Of a stretch of 64,000 nucleotides of DNA, positions 9,167-19,262 are shown one piece after another. This DNA comes from Plectosphaerella cucumerina (lineage: Eukaryota > Ascomycota > Sordariomycetes > Glomerellales > Plectosphaerellaceae), in contig JAGPXD010000004.1 in NCBI GenBank assembly GCA_020746995.1, positions 434,001 to 498,000 of the forward strand, given 5' to 3'. The position numbers and the translations under genes were made by a program. Every line of letters starts with the position of its first letter. Position 1 is the stretch's first letter. The notes beneath the pieces were generated by a model. It did no database searches. It was not told where the DNA came from and saw only the letters and a program-made list of their open reading frames with translations.

Positions 9167-12100
9167 CTAAAAGGTATCCGTCTCGTTGCTCGCGACGGTA
9201 CCGAAGGTATCTGTGTCGTGGGTTAGCTTTGTGTTCTCGTACGTCATGTCATCATCAAGGATAAAGCTTACCTCTCTTGCGCCTGCGTTCCTCACGAGCG
9301 GCCTCCTCCTCGGCGCTCCTCGGCGTCATGGCCCGCGGTCCGCTGGGCCTGCGCACAGGCGCGCCGAGCGCGCCGCTGAGGTTCCTGTTCTCCAGCTTGG
9401 GGCTGCCCGTGTAGTTGCTAGCCGCCTGCGTGCCGGGCCCCGTGGCGTAGCCAGACTCAACCGACTGGTACGGGAGCGGGCTGTTCTTCTGCAGCTTGGA
9501 CACCCGGTTCGACCTCACCGGGGTACCTGGCTCGTTGTCGATGGGCTCCTTGGGAGGGCGGGGCGGGCCCGCGGCGGGGGACGAGCCCCAGTTGTAGTCG
9601 CCGCCCGTCGCGGCAGACCCGCCGCTGTAGCGGTTGTTGGTGCTCTGGGCAGGGAATCGCTGCAGGCTGACAGCTGAGCCTGCCCAGTCGGCCGACTTGG
9701 GCGACATCGGAGTGTCGTACTCGTGCGCCTGCGACTCCAGCGCCGCCTTGAAGAGCTCAGTCTGGCCAGGCCGTGGCTGAGGGTGCTGGAGGTTCAGCGA
9801 GTTGCGGTGCGCCTTGTACTTGGGGTCCTCGGGCGTCATATACGTCGCCGGAGGGGGCGGGTCGTTCTCGATGGGGCGGCCGGGCGCCGCGAGGTTGGTC
9901 TGAGAGAACCCGGTGTGCAGGTGGTCATCGCCGTAAGGGTCGTTGTCGTACTGCTGCTGGTGCTGCTGCTGCTCGAACCGAGCCAGGTCAGATCCCGAGC
10001 GCGACAGCGGCCTCTGGGTAAAGTCGTCGTCGGGGCCGCGTTTGCTGGACATGCCGCTGCCACGAAGCGCCTTGCTCACGCTCGTGGCAGTCGACTCGGA
10101 CCAGCGGGAAATCTTGGGGAACCAGCTTGAGGAGCCCCTGGACTTGTGCTTCTTCCCCTTGTCGGTCTTGGGGGTGTTCTCGCTGCTGAACGACATGTTC
10201 TGCGCAGGGGCCGACTGGGAGGGGGTGTCGAGCGGCACAGACGAGCCCCTGTGGATGTCGCGCGCGCCGGGGGTGAGCATGCCCGGCTGCTGAGGGTAGT
10301 CATCCATATCGTAGTCCTCCTCATTGTCTTCGTGCACCGTGCTGATGCGGTTGGGCTCGTACCCAAGCTTGGTCGACGGGCCACGCGACTGAGGCAGTGA
10401 GAGTTGGCCGGATTGGCTCGCGTGGCTGGCCGTGGACGTGCCGGCATGGCCCTCGGGCTCATAGCCGCGATCATGCTCGTACTGTCCCTCGGGCTGGAGG
10501 TTGTCAAAGGAGTGGCCAGTGGCGCTGTGACCGCGGGACATGGGCGGCCTCGAAGACTGAGCCTTGAGAACGTCGACATCGTTGAGGAGCTGGTTGAGCA
10601 TGTCCTCGATGCGGCTGAGGTCGTTGGCATCCTTGGCGCCGAAGCTCTTGAAGAGCGCCCTCTTGAACAGGCTGTTCTTCTTGGCCTTTTCTTCGGCGAC
10701 GGTGCCGTCCTGGGATTGAGACGCGGCACTCATGCCCTTGACGGACCTGGAAGCGCTACCGGGGTACGGGCGCGGGCCACCGATGTAGTTCTTGACAGTG
10801 TCTTCGGTGTTCTCCTGAACCTCCTTGATGATGACGTCCTCGGTGTTGGCGAGAATCTGCTTCATCTCCTCGAACGAGTTGCGCATCTCGGCCGCGGACC
10901 GCACCAGGGTGACCAGGATCTCCGTGTCCCTCGCGCTGCGCTGCGCATCGCGGACCATGAGATGTTGCATCAGAGCGATGATGTCCTTGGACTCGATACG
11001 GTCGATGCCTCCACCGCTGGCGGCGTCGTAGATGGGAGAGGTCATGCCCTGCGACATCCCACTAAGGTGTCGGCCGTGGCCCTTGGGCACGTAGAAGGGG
11101 TCCTCCTCGATGGCCTCGGTGAACGGCATGATGGCGCTGCCCTTGGGCTGGATGTTGGGAGACTGCTGGGCGCCCTGCGAGATGTAGCCCTCGTCCAGGT
11201 TCTTCTGGCCCGCCGGGCTGCCGGTGTGGTAGCTCGCGCCGTACGTGCCGGGCTCGAGGTTGCGGGAGCCGAGGAGCTCGGGGTTGGCCACGGGGCTCGC
11301 GCCATCGTAGGGGTTGGTGATCAAAGTATCGCGCTTCTTGTCCATCGATGTCCTCTGCCACTCGTCCTCGGGCTCATGGCTCGCCTGGCGGCTGTGAGCC
11401 ATGGCTGCGGCCGCGGCACCGGCAGTGGCAAGAGCCAGGCCGGGGGCGACGCCCTTGGAGTGGTCTCCGTGCTGCTGGACGTCTTCGGTGGTGGTCCAGT
11501 TCTCGTCGCCACGAGGAGTGCGGTTGTTGTCCTCCCGGGCGAAGGAAGGGTTCGTCTCGAGGTCCGAGTCGACGTAGCCAATCTCGGGCATGGGATCATT
11601 CCAGGCAGGCATGGCACTAACTCCCATCTTGGGCTGATCCTCGTACTCGAAGCGGTCGATGCTGTGCGCCGGAGTGTTGGCGGGCTCGCGTCCCTCCATC
11701 GTCCTCTGCTTGAAGGACTTGTTGCGGGAGACGCCCTCAGGCACAAAGTCCTGCTGTGCCAGCTCCTCCTCCTTCTCCACTTCCTCCTCGACCATGGGCT
11801 GCTGGGACCGGTCCTTGGCAGCCTTGAGCGCCGCGGCGGCAGCTCCGACGGCGCCCAGAGCGATGGCCTTCTCTGAAGCCGTGGGGGAGTGTCGCGAGGT
11901 GGACGGCGAGTTGCGGTATTGGGCGGGAACCACCTTGCGGCCGTATTCGTCGAGATCATATTCTCCGGCGAACGAGCGGCTGTGGAGGCTCGATGTGGGC
12001 GTCCTGCTTCTGTCGCGCTCGTCCATGTACTCTTGCTGGCTGCGGACGGAGAGCTTGTCGGGGCTGACATCCCTGGGGGTGTGCAGGTCTCTGGGGCGCT

Positions 12101-14546
12101 CGTCGTAGGAGAGCGTTGAATCCCGGACATCGTAGTCGCCGGACAGGGCAGAGCCACCGGACAGGGCAGAACCGCCGCCGGTGAGAACCGACTGATCGAG
12201 CATGGAGCCGTCGACCAGCGACGCGACGTTGGACTCGACGCCCGCGGGGACATGAACCATGCGAGGGCTGGATCCGATCCTACGGACGGCCTGCTCGGAG
12301 TCGACGCGCTCCAGGTCGCTGCCGTCAATGTAGCCAGTCGTCCGGTAGTCCTGACCGGAGCTTCGGACGCTGCGGTCGTCGAAGGACTGCTCGTCGAATC
12401 CTCTGCTCATGATGTTGCTGGGGGCCGAGCCCCGGCTGACCCTGCCGTCCTGGAGCCTGTCGAGGGAAGGGCTGCCGTTGATGGTCCTCGAATCGCGAGG
12501 GCCGGCAGCCTCGCTTCCTCCCTCAGTGTAGCCGGAGACGCTGTAAATGGGGCTCAGACCGCGACGCTCGGGCTGGTACGGCACGTACTTGAGCGGTGGT
12601 GGCACGTCCTGGGTGTTGTAGTAGTCGGGGGCGGCAGCGTCTCCCGTCTCGTAGTCATCCCGCTCGGACATGTTGCGGCGGGTTTCGTACTCATCGTCGT
12701 AGTCGTCCTGGTACCGCGGTTGGCGATTCGGCGACTCGACCCGGCTGTCGACGGAAACCTCGGAGAGGCGCTCGCGAGACAGCTCCCTCAGGTCACCATG
12801 GGATATGTTGGCGTGTCTAGTGCCAAGAGACTGTTGCAAAGTGGCTGGCACTGCAGCCACGGCGGCTGATGTAGATGCGAGGTTTCCTCTTGAGACCTCA
12901 TGAATGGGCGTGCGATCGTCCATGGAAGAATGTGTGCGGTCCGTATCGGCCGACAGGATGGAAGTGCGTGTGAGTTCCGAGGCGTTGAGCTCGCTCGCCA
13001 GGAGAGGCATGGGTGGCGCTGGCACTTCCTCCTCGTCCTCAAAGACTTCATCATATCTCTCGCGTCCCAGGCTTCGACTGCGCGATGAGCCATCGGCTCG
13101 CTTCCGTCTCCGCTGCCTCGTGTCATCTGATGCCGGGGACTTTGAGTTAAGGGCAGCTGCCGCGAGACCAGCCGCGGCGGCGCCTGCAGCAGCGGCCTTG
13201 ATGCCGCCGTGCGAGTTACGGGATGTCTCCTCGACATTTTCGTGATATGACAGATCATCGACGGACTCGCCATCATCGCCGTACGGGCTGTGGACGTAGT
13301 CGTGGCGGGCCTCCCTGTCGCGCCTCTCACGATGTCTGCCAGAAGACCTCCGACGCTCGGTGGCCGACAGGTCATCCCTGGACACCGAGGTGGCTGTGGA
13401 GGTGAAGGATGAGCGGCGACTCTCGCGCCTGCTCTTCTCTCTCTTGAGAGCGCTGAGCTCTGGGAGGATCAGTCTCCGGATGGCGTCCTCGACGGTCTCG
13501 AGGAGCTTCGGGTTGTTGATGGAAGACTTTGAGGCGCCAGAGCGGACCGATTGCTGGTCGAGCGACCTGTGGCTGGTGTGGCTCGGCGAGATGCTCGAGG
13601 ACAGGACGCTCGAATCTGCGCCCGAGATGGTGGACTCGGCGTGACCGCGGCTGGAACGTCTGCGTGGGGACCGCGTGCCCTCGACATGTTTCTCGCTTAT
13701 GGTGCTAGTGCGCGTCTTACTGGGCCGTTGCTTGCGTTCCCTCTCCTTGAGCTTGTCGGCAGACTTGGGCAGAATGGCGCGCTCCTTGGGCTTGCTGTTG
13801 CGCATCTTGTCAGCAAGGACGGAGCCGGCGGCAACACCAGCAGCACCGGCGGCCAATTGACCGCCACGGGATGGGCTCCGGCTGCGCTTCGACTCGAGGT
13901 CGCGCGAGGTAAGGTTGGTCGGCCCCGAGCCGTCGAGGAAGCTGTCTGTTGGGATGGCCGAGATCTCGGACATGTTTGGCGGCAGATAGACGGAACCCTG
14001 TGCGTCGGCGGCGGGGATGAGGGGACTCGCTGGGCGCCTGCGGCGTCTTGTCGGCTCAATCTCGATGTCGATGGGGTTTCTCGAGACGTTTGACTCCTCA
14101 GTGGCGGAGGCGTAAGACATGACGCTGTCTGCGTCCTCGGCCTCGAGGGTGTTGGGAGCGAGCGAAGAGGCAGCGGCGTTGGGCGGCAAGGCAATGCGTC
14201 GAGTGAGAGAAGCCTTTCTTGAGCCCTTGGTCTCTGTGATCTGGATGTGGTCCTTGTTCCTGCTGGAGGGAGTCAGGCGGACGCGGACGCTGGGCTTGCG
14301 GTCGACGCCCGAGGTCGAACCAGGCTTTCCGCCCTCAAAGTACTCGATGAGGAGCGAGGTCTGGGAGCGGTTTGGGTCGTGGCCGCGGGTCCTGATGGTG
14401 ACAGGGGTACCGTCGTCAGGTAAGGAGTAGTGTGAAGCTTCGTCGGCGAGCCTCGACTGGTCGTCAAAAGTGAGTTCGGTGGGAGTGATGGAGGAGTCTT
14501 CGGTGGGAGCAGGAAGTGGAGGAGCTTTGCGAGACTCAATACCCAT
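9167..14546 (-). CDS. Very large disordered Ser/Arg-rich protein of unknown function
   Basis: The main exon runs from the ATG at 14546 (context GGCACAATGGGT) to a donor at 9271 (GTAAGC). A 61-bp intron with a GCTAAC branch site leads to a 15-codon last exon, 9210-9167, encoding DTFGTVASNETDTF. Without splicing the frame would end four codons later. The protein is about 1777 residues. It has a short conserved-looking N-terminus (VTIRTRGHDPNRSQTSLLIE) and long basic, Ser/Arg/Asp-rich disordered tracts. Several Ala-rich hydrophobic patches occur (AAAAGLAAAAL, LATAGAAAAAMAH, ALGAVGAAAAALKAA). A predicted helical stretch DIIALMQHLMVRDAQRSARD lies about two thirds along, and there is a short polyQ tract. 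I do not recognise a catalytic domain. Large disordered cortex or septal-pore proteins have a similar look, but that is only a guess. Residues upstream of the chosen Met look like leader sequence. Confidence 0.8.
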
Positions 14547-14903
14547 TGTGCCCTTGCCGGTTGCCGCGCGGTCGCCAAGGGGAAAAGAAGGATGGGACGG
14601 CGTGTGGGGATTGATGGATCGCTCGTCCCTCGCCAATTCCCGCCAGGCCCGTTGGTACCTGTGCTCGGAAGAGGGGGAGGGGGGTTGGCAGGTTAGAGTG
14701 CCGAACAGGTTTTGGGTGTGATGGCGACAGGAATCAAGCCATCAGCGGAGGGTTGGCGATGCGGGTACTGGGGGGGAAGTGAGTGTCTGGGCGCTGGATG
14801 TGAGATGCCGAAGAGTGATGGAAGCTTGGAGCTGAGCTGAAGCGACAAGCAAAAACGGGACGAAAGACGGCGGGCTTGATCGGGTTGCCGCTTGGTAGTA
14901 GTG

Positions 14904-14935
14904 TGGTGGTGGTGGTGGTGGTGGTGGTGGTGGTG
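14904..14935. repeat. (TGG)n microsatellite
   Basis: Nearly 11 uninterrupted TGG triplets (CCA on the transcribed minus strand) sit about 360 bp upstream of the start codon of the large disordered protein, in its probable leader or promoter. Confidence 0.97.
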
Positions 14936-16567
14936 CACTGCAGGCAAAGCACACACACACAAGCTTGAGCCGTCGCAAGGCCCAGGAAATGCTGGTGTGT
15001 CGATGGTGGAAGTGTATCCAGCAGAATGGAATGCAGGGGGAAGGAGAAGAGAGTCGCAAAGAAGAAAGAGGCGGGTGGTTGTATTGGGAGGGTGGGTGGT
15101 GGGAGCAGACCCTTGGGGCCTTGGGTCTTGGAGGAGCTTGGAGGGGGGGCGCCGAGCCGGGATGCGAAAGTGGGTGGTTGGTGGTGGTGAGAGGTGAGGT
15201 TGCGCGAGGTTGGGCGGTGCGTGGGGAGCTGTCGTTGGCCGGCGGTTGCTTGGGGACAGGGCCAGCCCAGAGCAGAGAGCAAGAGGCCAGGGGTCCCGAA
15301 TGAGAAAAGAGGCCGGGATGATCGCAGCACGGTCGCTGGTGCTACCCGTCCGTGTCTCCGCTGCTGAAGCTCCTCTTCTTCCGGTCGCGGGAGGATCTTG
15401 GCTTTCGTGGGGCTGGTGGCAGGTGAGGCAAGGATCGAGGGACGAGGACGAGAAGGGCGCGGCGAATCAAACGCTGGGGGCCGCTAATTATCACTGTGAT
15501 GCTTTTTTCTTTCTTTCGGGAACGCTGCGGATGTGGAAATTCAGGTGGAAAATTGCAAAATGAGCCGAGGTGACAAAAGGCAAAAGGTGGGAGGCGGGAG
15601 AGATGTGGAAAGGAAGGAGCAAAGAAAGCAGCTGAGGGAAGGCGCGAGGCGAGGCAAGGCAAGCAAGGCCACCTCAATCAGTGAATGAATGTGATCACTG
15701 CCCCCGAGTGAGGCTTCGGCCGGTGCCCATTGATTTTGGGGGGGCCACCTTGCTGTTCTGGTCCTTCGACGATCGATCCGTCCAGTATCAGTCGGTGTCC
15801 GATTCTGTCTTTAAACCTGCTTCGCTTGGCTCCGGAGGCAGAAGGTGCGCCTGCAGCGGTGATGAGTTGTCGCTGCCGATGAACAGGACCAATGACAGCC
15901 GCTAGCCGGGGTTGTCACACCGGCCTAGGAGCACCTTAGCACGGGTGTGCCACGGGAGGGGGCAACACTGAAATGGCGGTGCGCCCGGGGGGCCCTAAAG
16001 CGGCAGCTGACGCCACTCCACGTCTGGACTGGCCCAGCACGGGCAGACGGGGGCAAAGAGATCTGAATACAAATCACAGTGCCATCCTGACCGAATGAAT
16101 GATCAACGCAGGGAGCCTTCAAATGCTCAGACCACTGAATAAATGAAAGAGCCTTCATTATCTGGGGAGCCCTGTTGATTAACCCAAATTCACTTCAAAG
16201 GCTGATGCTGGCAAACACTGGTCGACCCCAACCACCCGAGTCGGCATGACCGAGTCCTCAAGGCCTCTCATAGGATAAAAAGAAAAAGCCATTCGGCGTC
16301 AAGACACAATCACTGCCCTATCAATGCAGCGTTCCTGCAATGCCTTGCAGGTGTCATGTTCCTCGTCGTCCAACGAGACGCCTTGTTGCCACTCGACAAG
16401 CCCAGGCCCTGCAGGTCGATGTGAGGTAAATATCGGTTCGAGGGCTTGACCACAAGCACGAGCACAAAAGTCTTTTGATCGGAGAGAAAAAAGTGAAGCA
16501 AAAAAGTCTTCTGATTCTGTAACCGTGTCTGATGCTTGAGGAACAGAAGTATGGTAATGATAAAGAC

Positions 16568-16572
16568 AAAAA
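16568..16572 (-). terminator. Pol III T5 terminator
   Basis: Reading the minus strand, a run of five T begins 7 nt after the discriminator base of the tRNA gene, as expected for RNA polymerase III termination. Confidence 0.7.
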
Positions 16573-16579
16573 GTGATGT

Positions 16580-16668
16580 TCCCCTCAACCGGAATCGAGC
16601 CGGTGACCTTCAGATGAAAGAGATAAACAATTACAGTCCAACGTGATAGCCAACTACACCATGAGGGG
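16580..16668 (-). tRNA. tRNA-Tyr (anticodon GTA) with a 15-nt intron
   Basis: Folding by eye gives a 7-bp acceptor stem (CCCCTCA with TGAGGGG), discriminator A, and a D arm GTG/CAC. The anticodon stem is TTGGA/TCTGA, the variable loop has 5 nt, and the T arm is ACCGG/CCGGT with loop CTCGATT. The anticodon loop reads CT-GTA-A, then 15 extra bases, then the closing A, so the intron sits one base 3' of the anticodon as in nuclear tRNA genes. The C1-G72 pair with A73 is the known identity set of eukaryotic tRNA-Tyr and supports the GTA assignment. Box B (GGCTCGATTCC) and a box A-like GGTGTAGTTGG are present. The mature length is 74 nt before CCA addition. Confidence 0.82.
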
Positions 16669-17873
16669 ATTTGTTGAAGGACAGAGAAAATGTTGAGTAT
16701 GAGTAGTGTGGCAGCAGGGGTTGTGTCTGGCGCAGCTCCAGAGTCGCCACTCTGCTCCGCCCTCTCCCCGCTTCGCCGTACCAAGGTTCCCTTTTGGCAG
16801 TTCACTGGAATGGACCAAACTTTTGAACTCTTGAAACACGATGGCCATCATTCAAACTCAATTCCCGGCAGTCATCTATTGTATCGACTATGTTTCTGCC
16901 TCTCGCGTCCCGTGGCTCAGCTCTGTCACCTCTGTTCGAGTGCGACTTTCCGAAGTCAGCCGAGTACAGACCAAACCACTGGCCGCTTTACGTCCTCCCC
17001 TCCACCTCCAGAAAATCCCCCGTCTAGCTGTTCACCCGGGCAACGATCTCCCGCCAGCCCAAGCTTGGGCGTCAATCGTCCCACTTCCTCCCGAAGCCAA
17101 GCGTCACAGAGGCCCTGACGACCAGAGCTCCTCACCCCCCAGCGCCCGAAGCGGGTCGCTCGAGTCGAGTTCACGCAGCGTGATTCTTTTCCTAGGGCGG
17201 CCGTCGCAACGGCCCAGCAACAGCCTCGGGGTCTCCTTTTCTCCATCACGATCCGCGACCACGAACACCTCAACCTTCCCCGACCACCCTGTCACCCTCT
17301 TCACCTGCCACCGGGGAGAGCGTCGTCGAACCGGACCCAAGACAGTCTCACTCTGCGATCTGTCGATCCGTACATCCACTGCCGGCCCCTCCATTCCAAC
17401 CCTTCCGCATGGCACTCTTCCAGAATCTCATCTTACATTCCTTACATCTGTCAACCTCTCTCCCCGGGTTCCGCATTCCTCTCCTCCCTGATCCCCGGGT
17501 TCCCCATCAATCTAGGTATCAGTCTCTTCCGTGGCCCTCCCAGCAGTGGCACAGCTACGTGTACACCCCAGACTCACCTGCCCTTGACGCCTGCGGGTGC
17601 CCCCTTTCTCCTGCATATGCTGCATATTGCGTGGTGAGACATGCCTGCGGTGCGAGGGGACTTGGGGTCAGCCCACCAGACGCTGTCCTCCCCTCCGAGT
17701 CACAGCTTTGTCCAGGATGACCGACCTCGACTGTTGCGCAAGATACTCAAACGTTATCACTCCAAGTGCCACAAGGTCGATGAAAATAGCATTGCGTGGT
17801 ATCTCTGCCAAACTTCTATCCCAAAAACACGCCTCGCCGCTGGGTCATTCTGCTTGCGCTCGACGCGCATCCG
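16669..17873. other. Gene-free stretch between the tRNA and the IFRD gene
   Basis: About 1.2 kb. The right end is the 3' untranslated region of the minus-strand IFRD gene. The rest is CT-rich with several open frames that show no domain-like blocks. I support no gene here. Confidence 0.45.
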
Positions 17874-19262
17874 CTACCTCCTTATTTTCTTGCTCCGCTT
17901 CGGCTCCGACGACACGCCGTAGCTCGGCAGGTCTTCCGTGTCCGGGTCATTCAGAAGTTCTGACACGGTCGGGTTGTCGTTGAAGTGCACCGGGAAGCCG
18001 CTGCCCATAACGCTCCTCACCACGTCGATCCGAGCCATGAGGGACCACGAGTCGATGACGACGACGTGGTCGCCGACCCGCAGCTTCTCGCGGTAGCCAA
18101 ACTCGTCCAGCTCCTTGTCGTGCTCGACCTTTGACCCTCCAGTGTGGGGGTTCGACGCGGGGCGGCCCGACGTCGAGTAGCCTGGGCCCTTGCCGTGCTC
18201 AAGGGATGTGACGATGCTGGCGAAATGCTTCCGCAGGTGCCTGCGGTCCTTACGCGAAGTGTGTTTCGCCGCAGGCTTGGACGCCTCGGCCATGCGGCTG
18301 ATGAGCTTCTTGGGGTCGTACTGAAGGTTGAACACCTCGCCCGTCTCTTCCTCGTGGTCGCGCGCGGCCTCGAAGATGAAAGCGATATTGAAGCCGGCGC
18401 CGGTCTGCACGTCCACATCGCTGCTGTCCAGTTGCTCCACAAAGGCGTCCATGGCCTCGTGCACCTGGTCACTGAGGTCGTCAATCTGGCTCGCCACGAA
18501 CGACCAGGCCTGCAGTGCTGCAGAAACGACCTCGCCGTTGTCACCGGCGCCAATCGACTCTCCGTCCGACTCGATGACGCCAACCATGAAGTCGAGGAGC
18601 TCCTCGGCCGACTGCTCGGACCCGCCGCCGTATAGTGTCATGATGGCCATGGCCAGGATGGCTTGGCTCTTCACGGATGCTTCTTCGTCGTCCTCGCACG
18701 TCGTCTGCAGCTGCTGGTAGACGTCATCGTAGGCGCTGTCGGAAGGCGAGGTGAGCAGGGTCGCCTGGATGGCCCTCAGGGCGAGGGACCGCTCGAGCGC
18801 GCTGCCGCCGGAACGGACGCTCCTCACTAGGGCGGTGATGATGTCGGTGGCCGAGCCGCCAACCTGGCGATCAGCAAAGTGTAGCTTGATGAGGTTCAGG
18901 TAAGAGGCCATGGCGGCCTCGCGACTCTGGACGCTGCTGCGCTTGCGGTCCTGCAGCTCGACGATGCGGTCCTGGAGGAGCGACTGCCAAGTGCTCTCGT
19001 TGGACTCGTCAAAGACCGCTTCCGAACCGTTGGAGAGGGTGCTCATGGTCATGGAGTCCTCGAACTCGTCGTCGCTGGACTCATTCTCGGAGGCGTATCG
19101 GCTGCCGGCGCGGGAGTGCGAGGGCGAGTTCCTTTGCGAGGGGGCGGGGGACCCCATGGGGGAATTCCGTGTCGAAGCCCTGGTAGACTCGGGGCGCGAG
19201 CGCGCCTTGCGGGATGTCGTCTTGCCGCTCTCGCGGAGGACCTTAAGGCGGAGGTCGTGCAT
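17874..19262 (-). CDS. Interferon-related developmental regulator (IFRD) family protein
   Basis: A single exon of 462 residues. The start is placed at 19262 (MHDLRLKVLRESGKT; context GACAAAATGC) rather than at an upstream in-frame codon, because the first 19 residues of the longer frame look like leader. After a basic Ser-rich N-terminus comes an acidic patch (ENESSDDEFEDS). A helical armadillo-like IFRD domain follows at about 95-340 (SREAAMASYLNLIKLHF, LERSLALRAIQATLL), then a basic segment (SRKDRRHLRKHFASI) and an IFRD C-terminal block (YREKLRVGDHVVVIDSWSLMARID). IFRD1/2 proteins are ribosome- or chromatin-associated regulators in animals; the yeast relative is reported to influence translation. 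The role in this fungus is inference. The FHA-protein gene lies divergently, 2.4 kb away. Confidence 0.88.
   Translation of the reverse strand: MHDLRLKVLRESGKTTSRKARSRPESTRASTRNSPMGSPAPSQRNSPSHSRAGSRYASENESSDDEFEDSMTMSTLSNGSEAVFDESNESTWQSLLQDRIVELQDRKRSSVQSREAAMASYLNLIKLHFADRQVGGSATDIITALVRSVRSGGSALERSLALRAIQATLLTSPSDSAYDDVYQQLQTTCEDDEEASVKSQAILAMAIMTLYGGGSEQSAEELLDFMVGVIESDGESIGAGDNGEVVSAALQAWSFVASQIDDLSDQVHEAMDAFVEQLDSSDVDVQTGAGFNIAFIFEAARDHEEETGEVFNLQYDPKKLISRMAEASKPAAKHTSRKDRRHLRKHFASIVTSLEHGKGPGYSTSGRPASNPHTGGSKVEHDKELDEFGYREKLRVGDHVVVIDSWSLMARIDVVRSVMGSGFPVHFNDNPTVSELLNDPDTEDLPSYGVSSEPKRSKKIRR

Larger units (their letters stand above)
14547..16579. other. Gene-free stretch upstream of the large disordered protein
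   Basis: It holds the promoter and leader of the gene starting at 14546, including a (TGG)n microsatellite on the plus strand, and then about 1.2 kb with no convincing coding frame up to the tRNA. The long frames here lack homology-like blocks and lie in low-complexity GT- or CT-rich DNA. Confidence 0.5.

Noticed and set aside
10404..11876. 490-residue open frame on the plus strand
   Set aside because: It is the antisense of the large disordered protein; its Val/Gly/Leu-rich composition is the expected shadow of Ser/Asp/Arg codons in GC-rich DNA.
9167..19262. Secondary-metabolite cluster
   Set aside because: No polyketide or non-ribosomal synthase, P450, tailoring enzyme or pathway regulator is visible here or elsewhere in the window.
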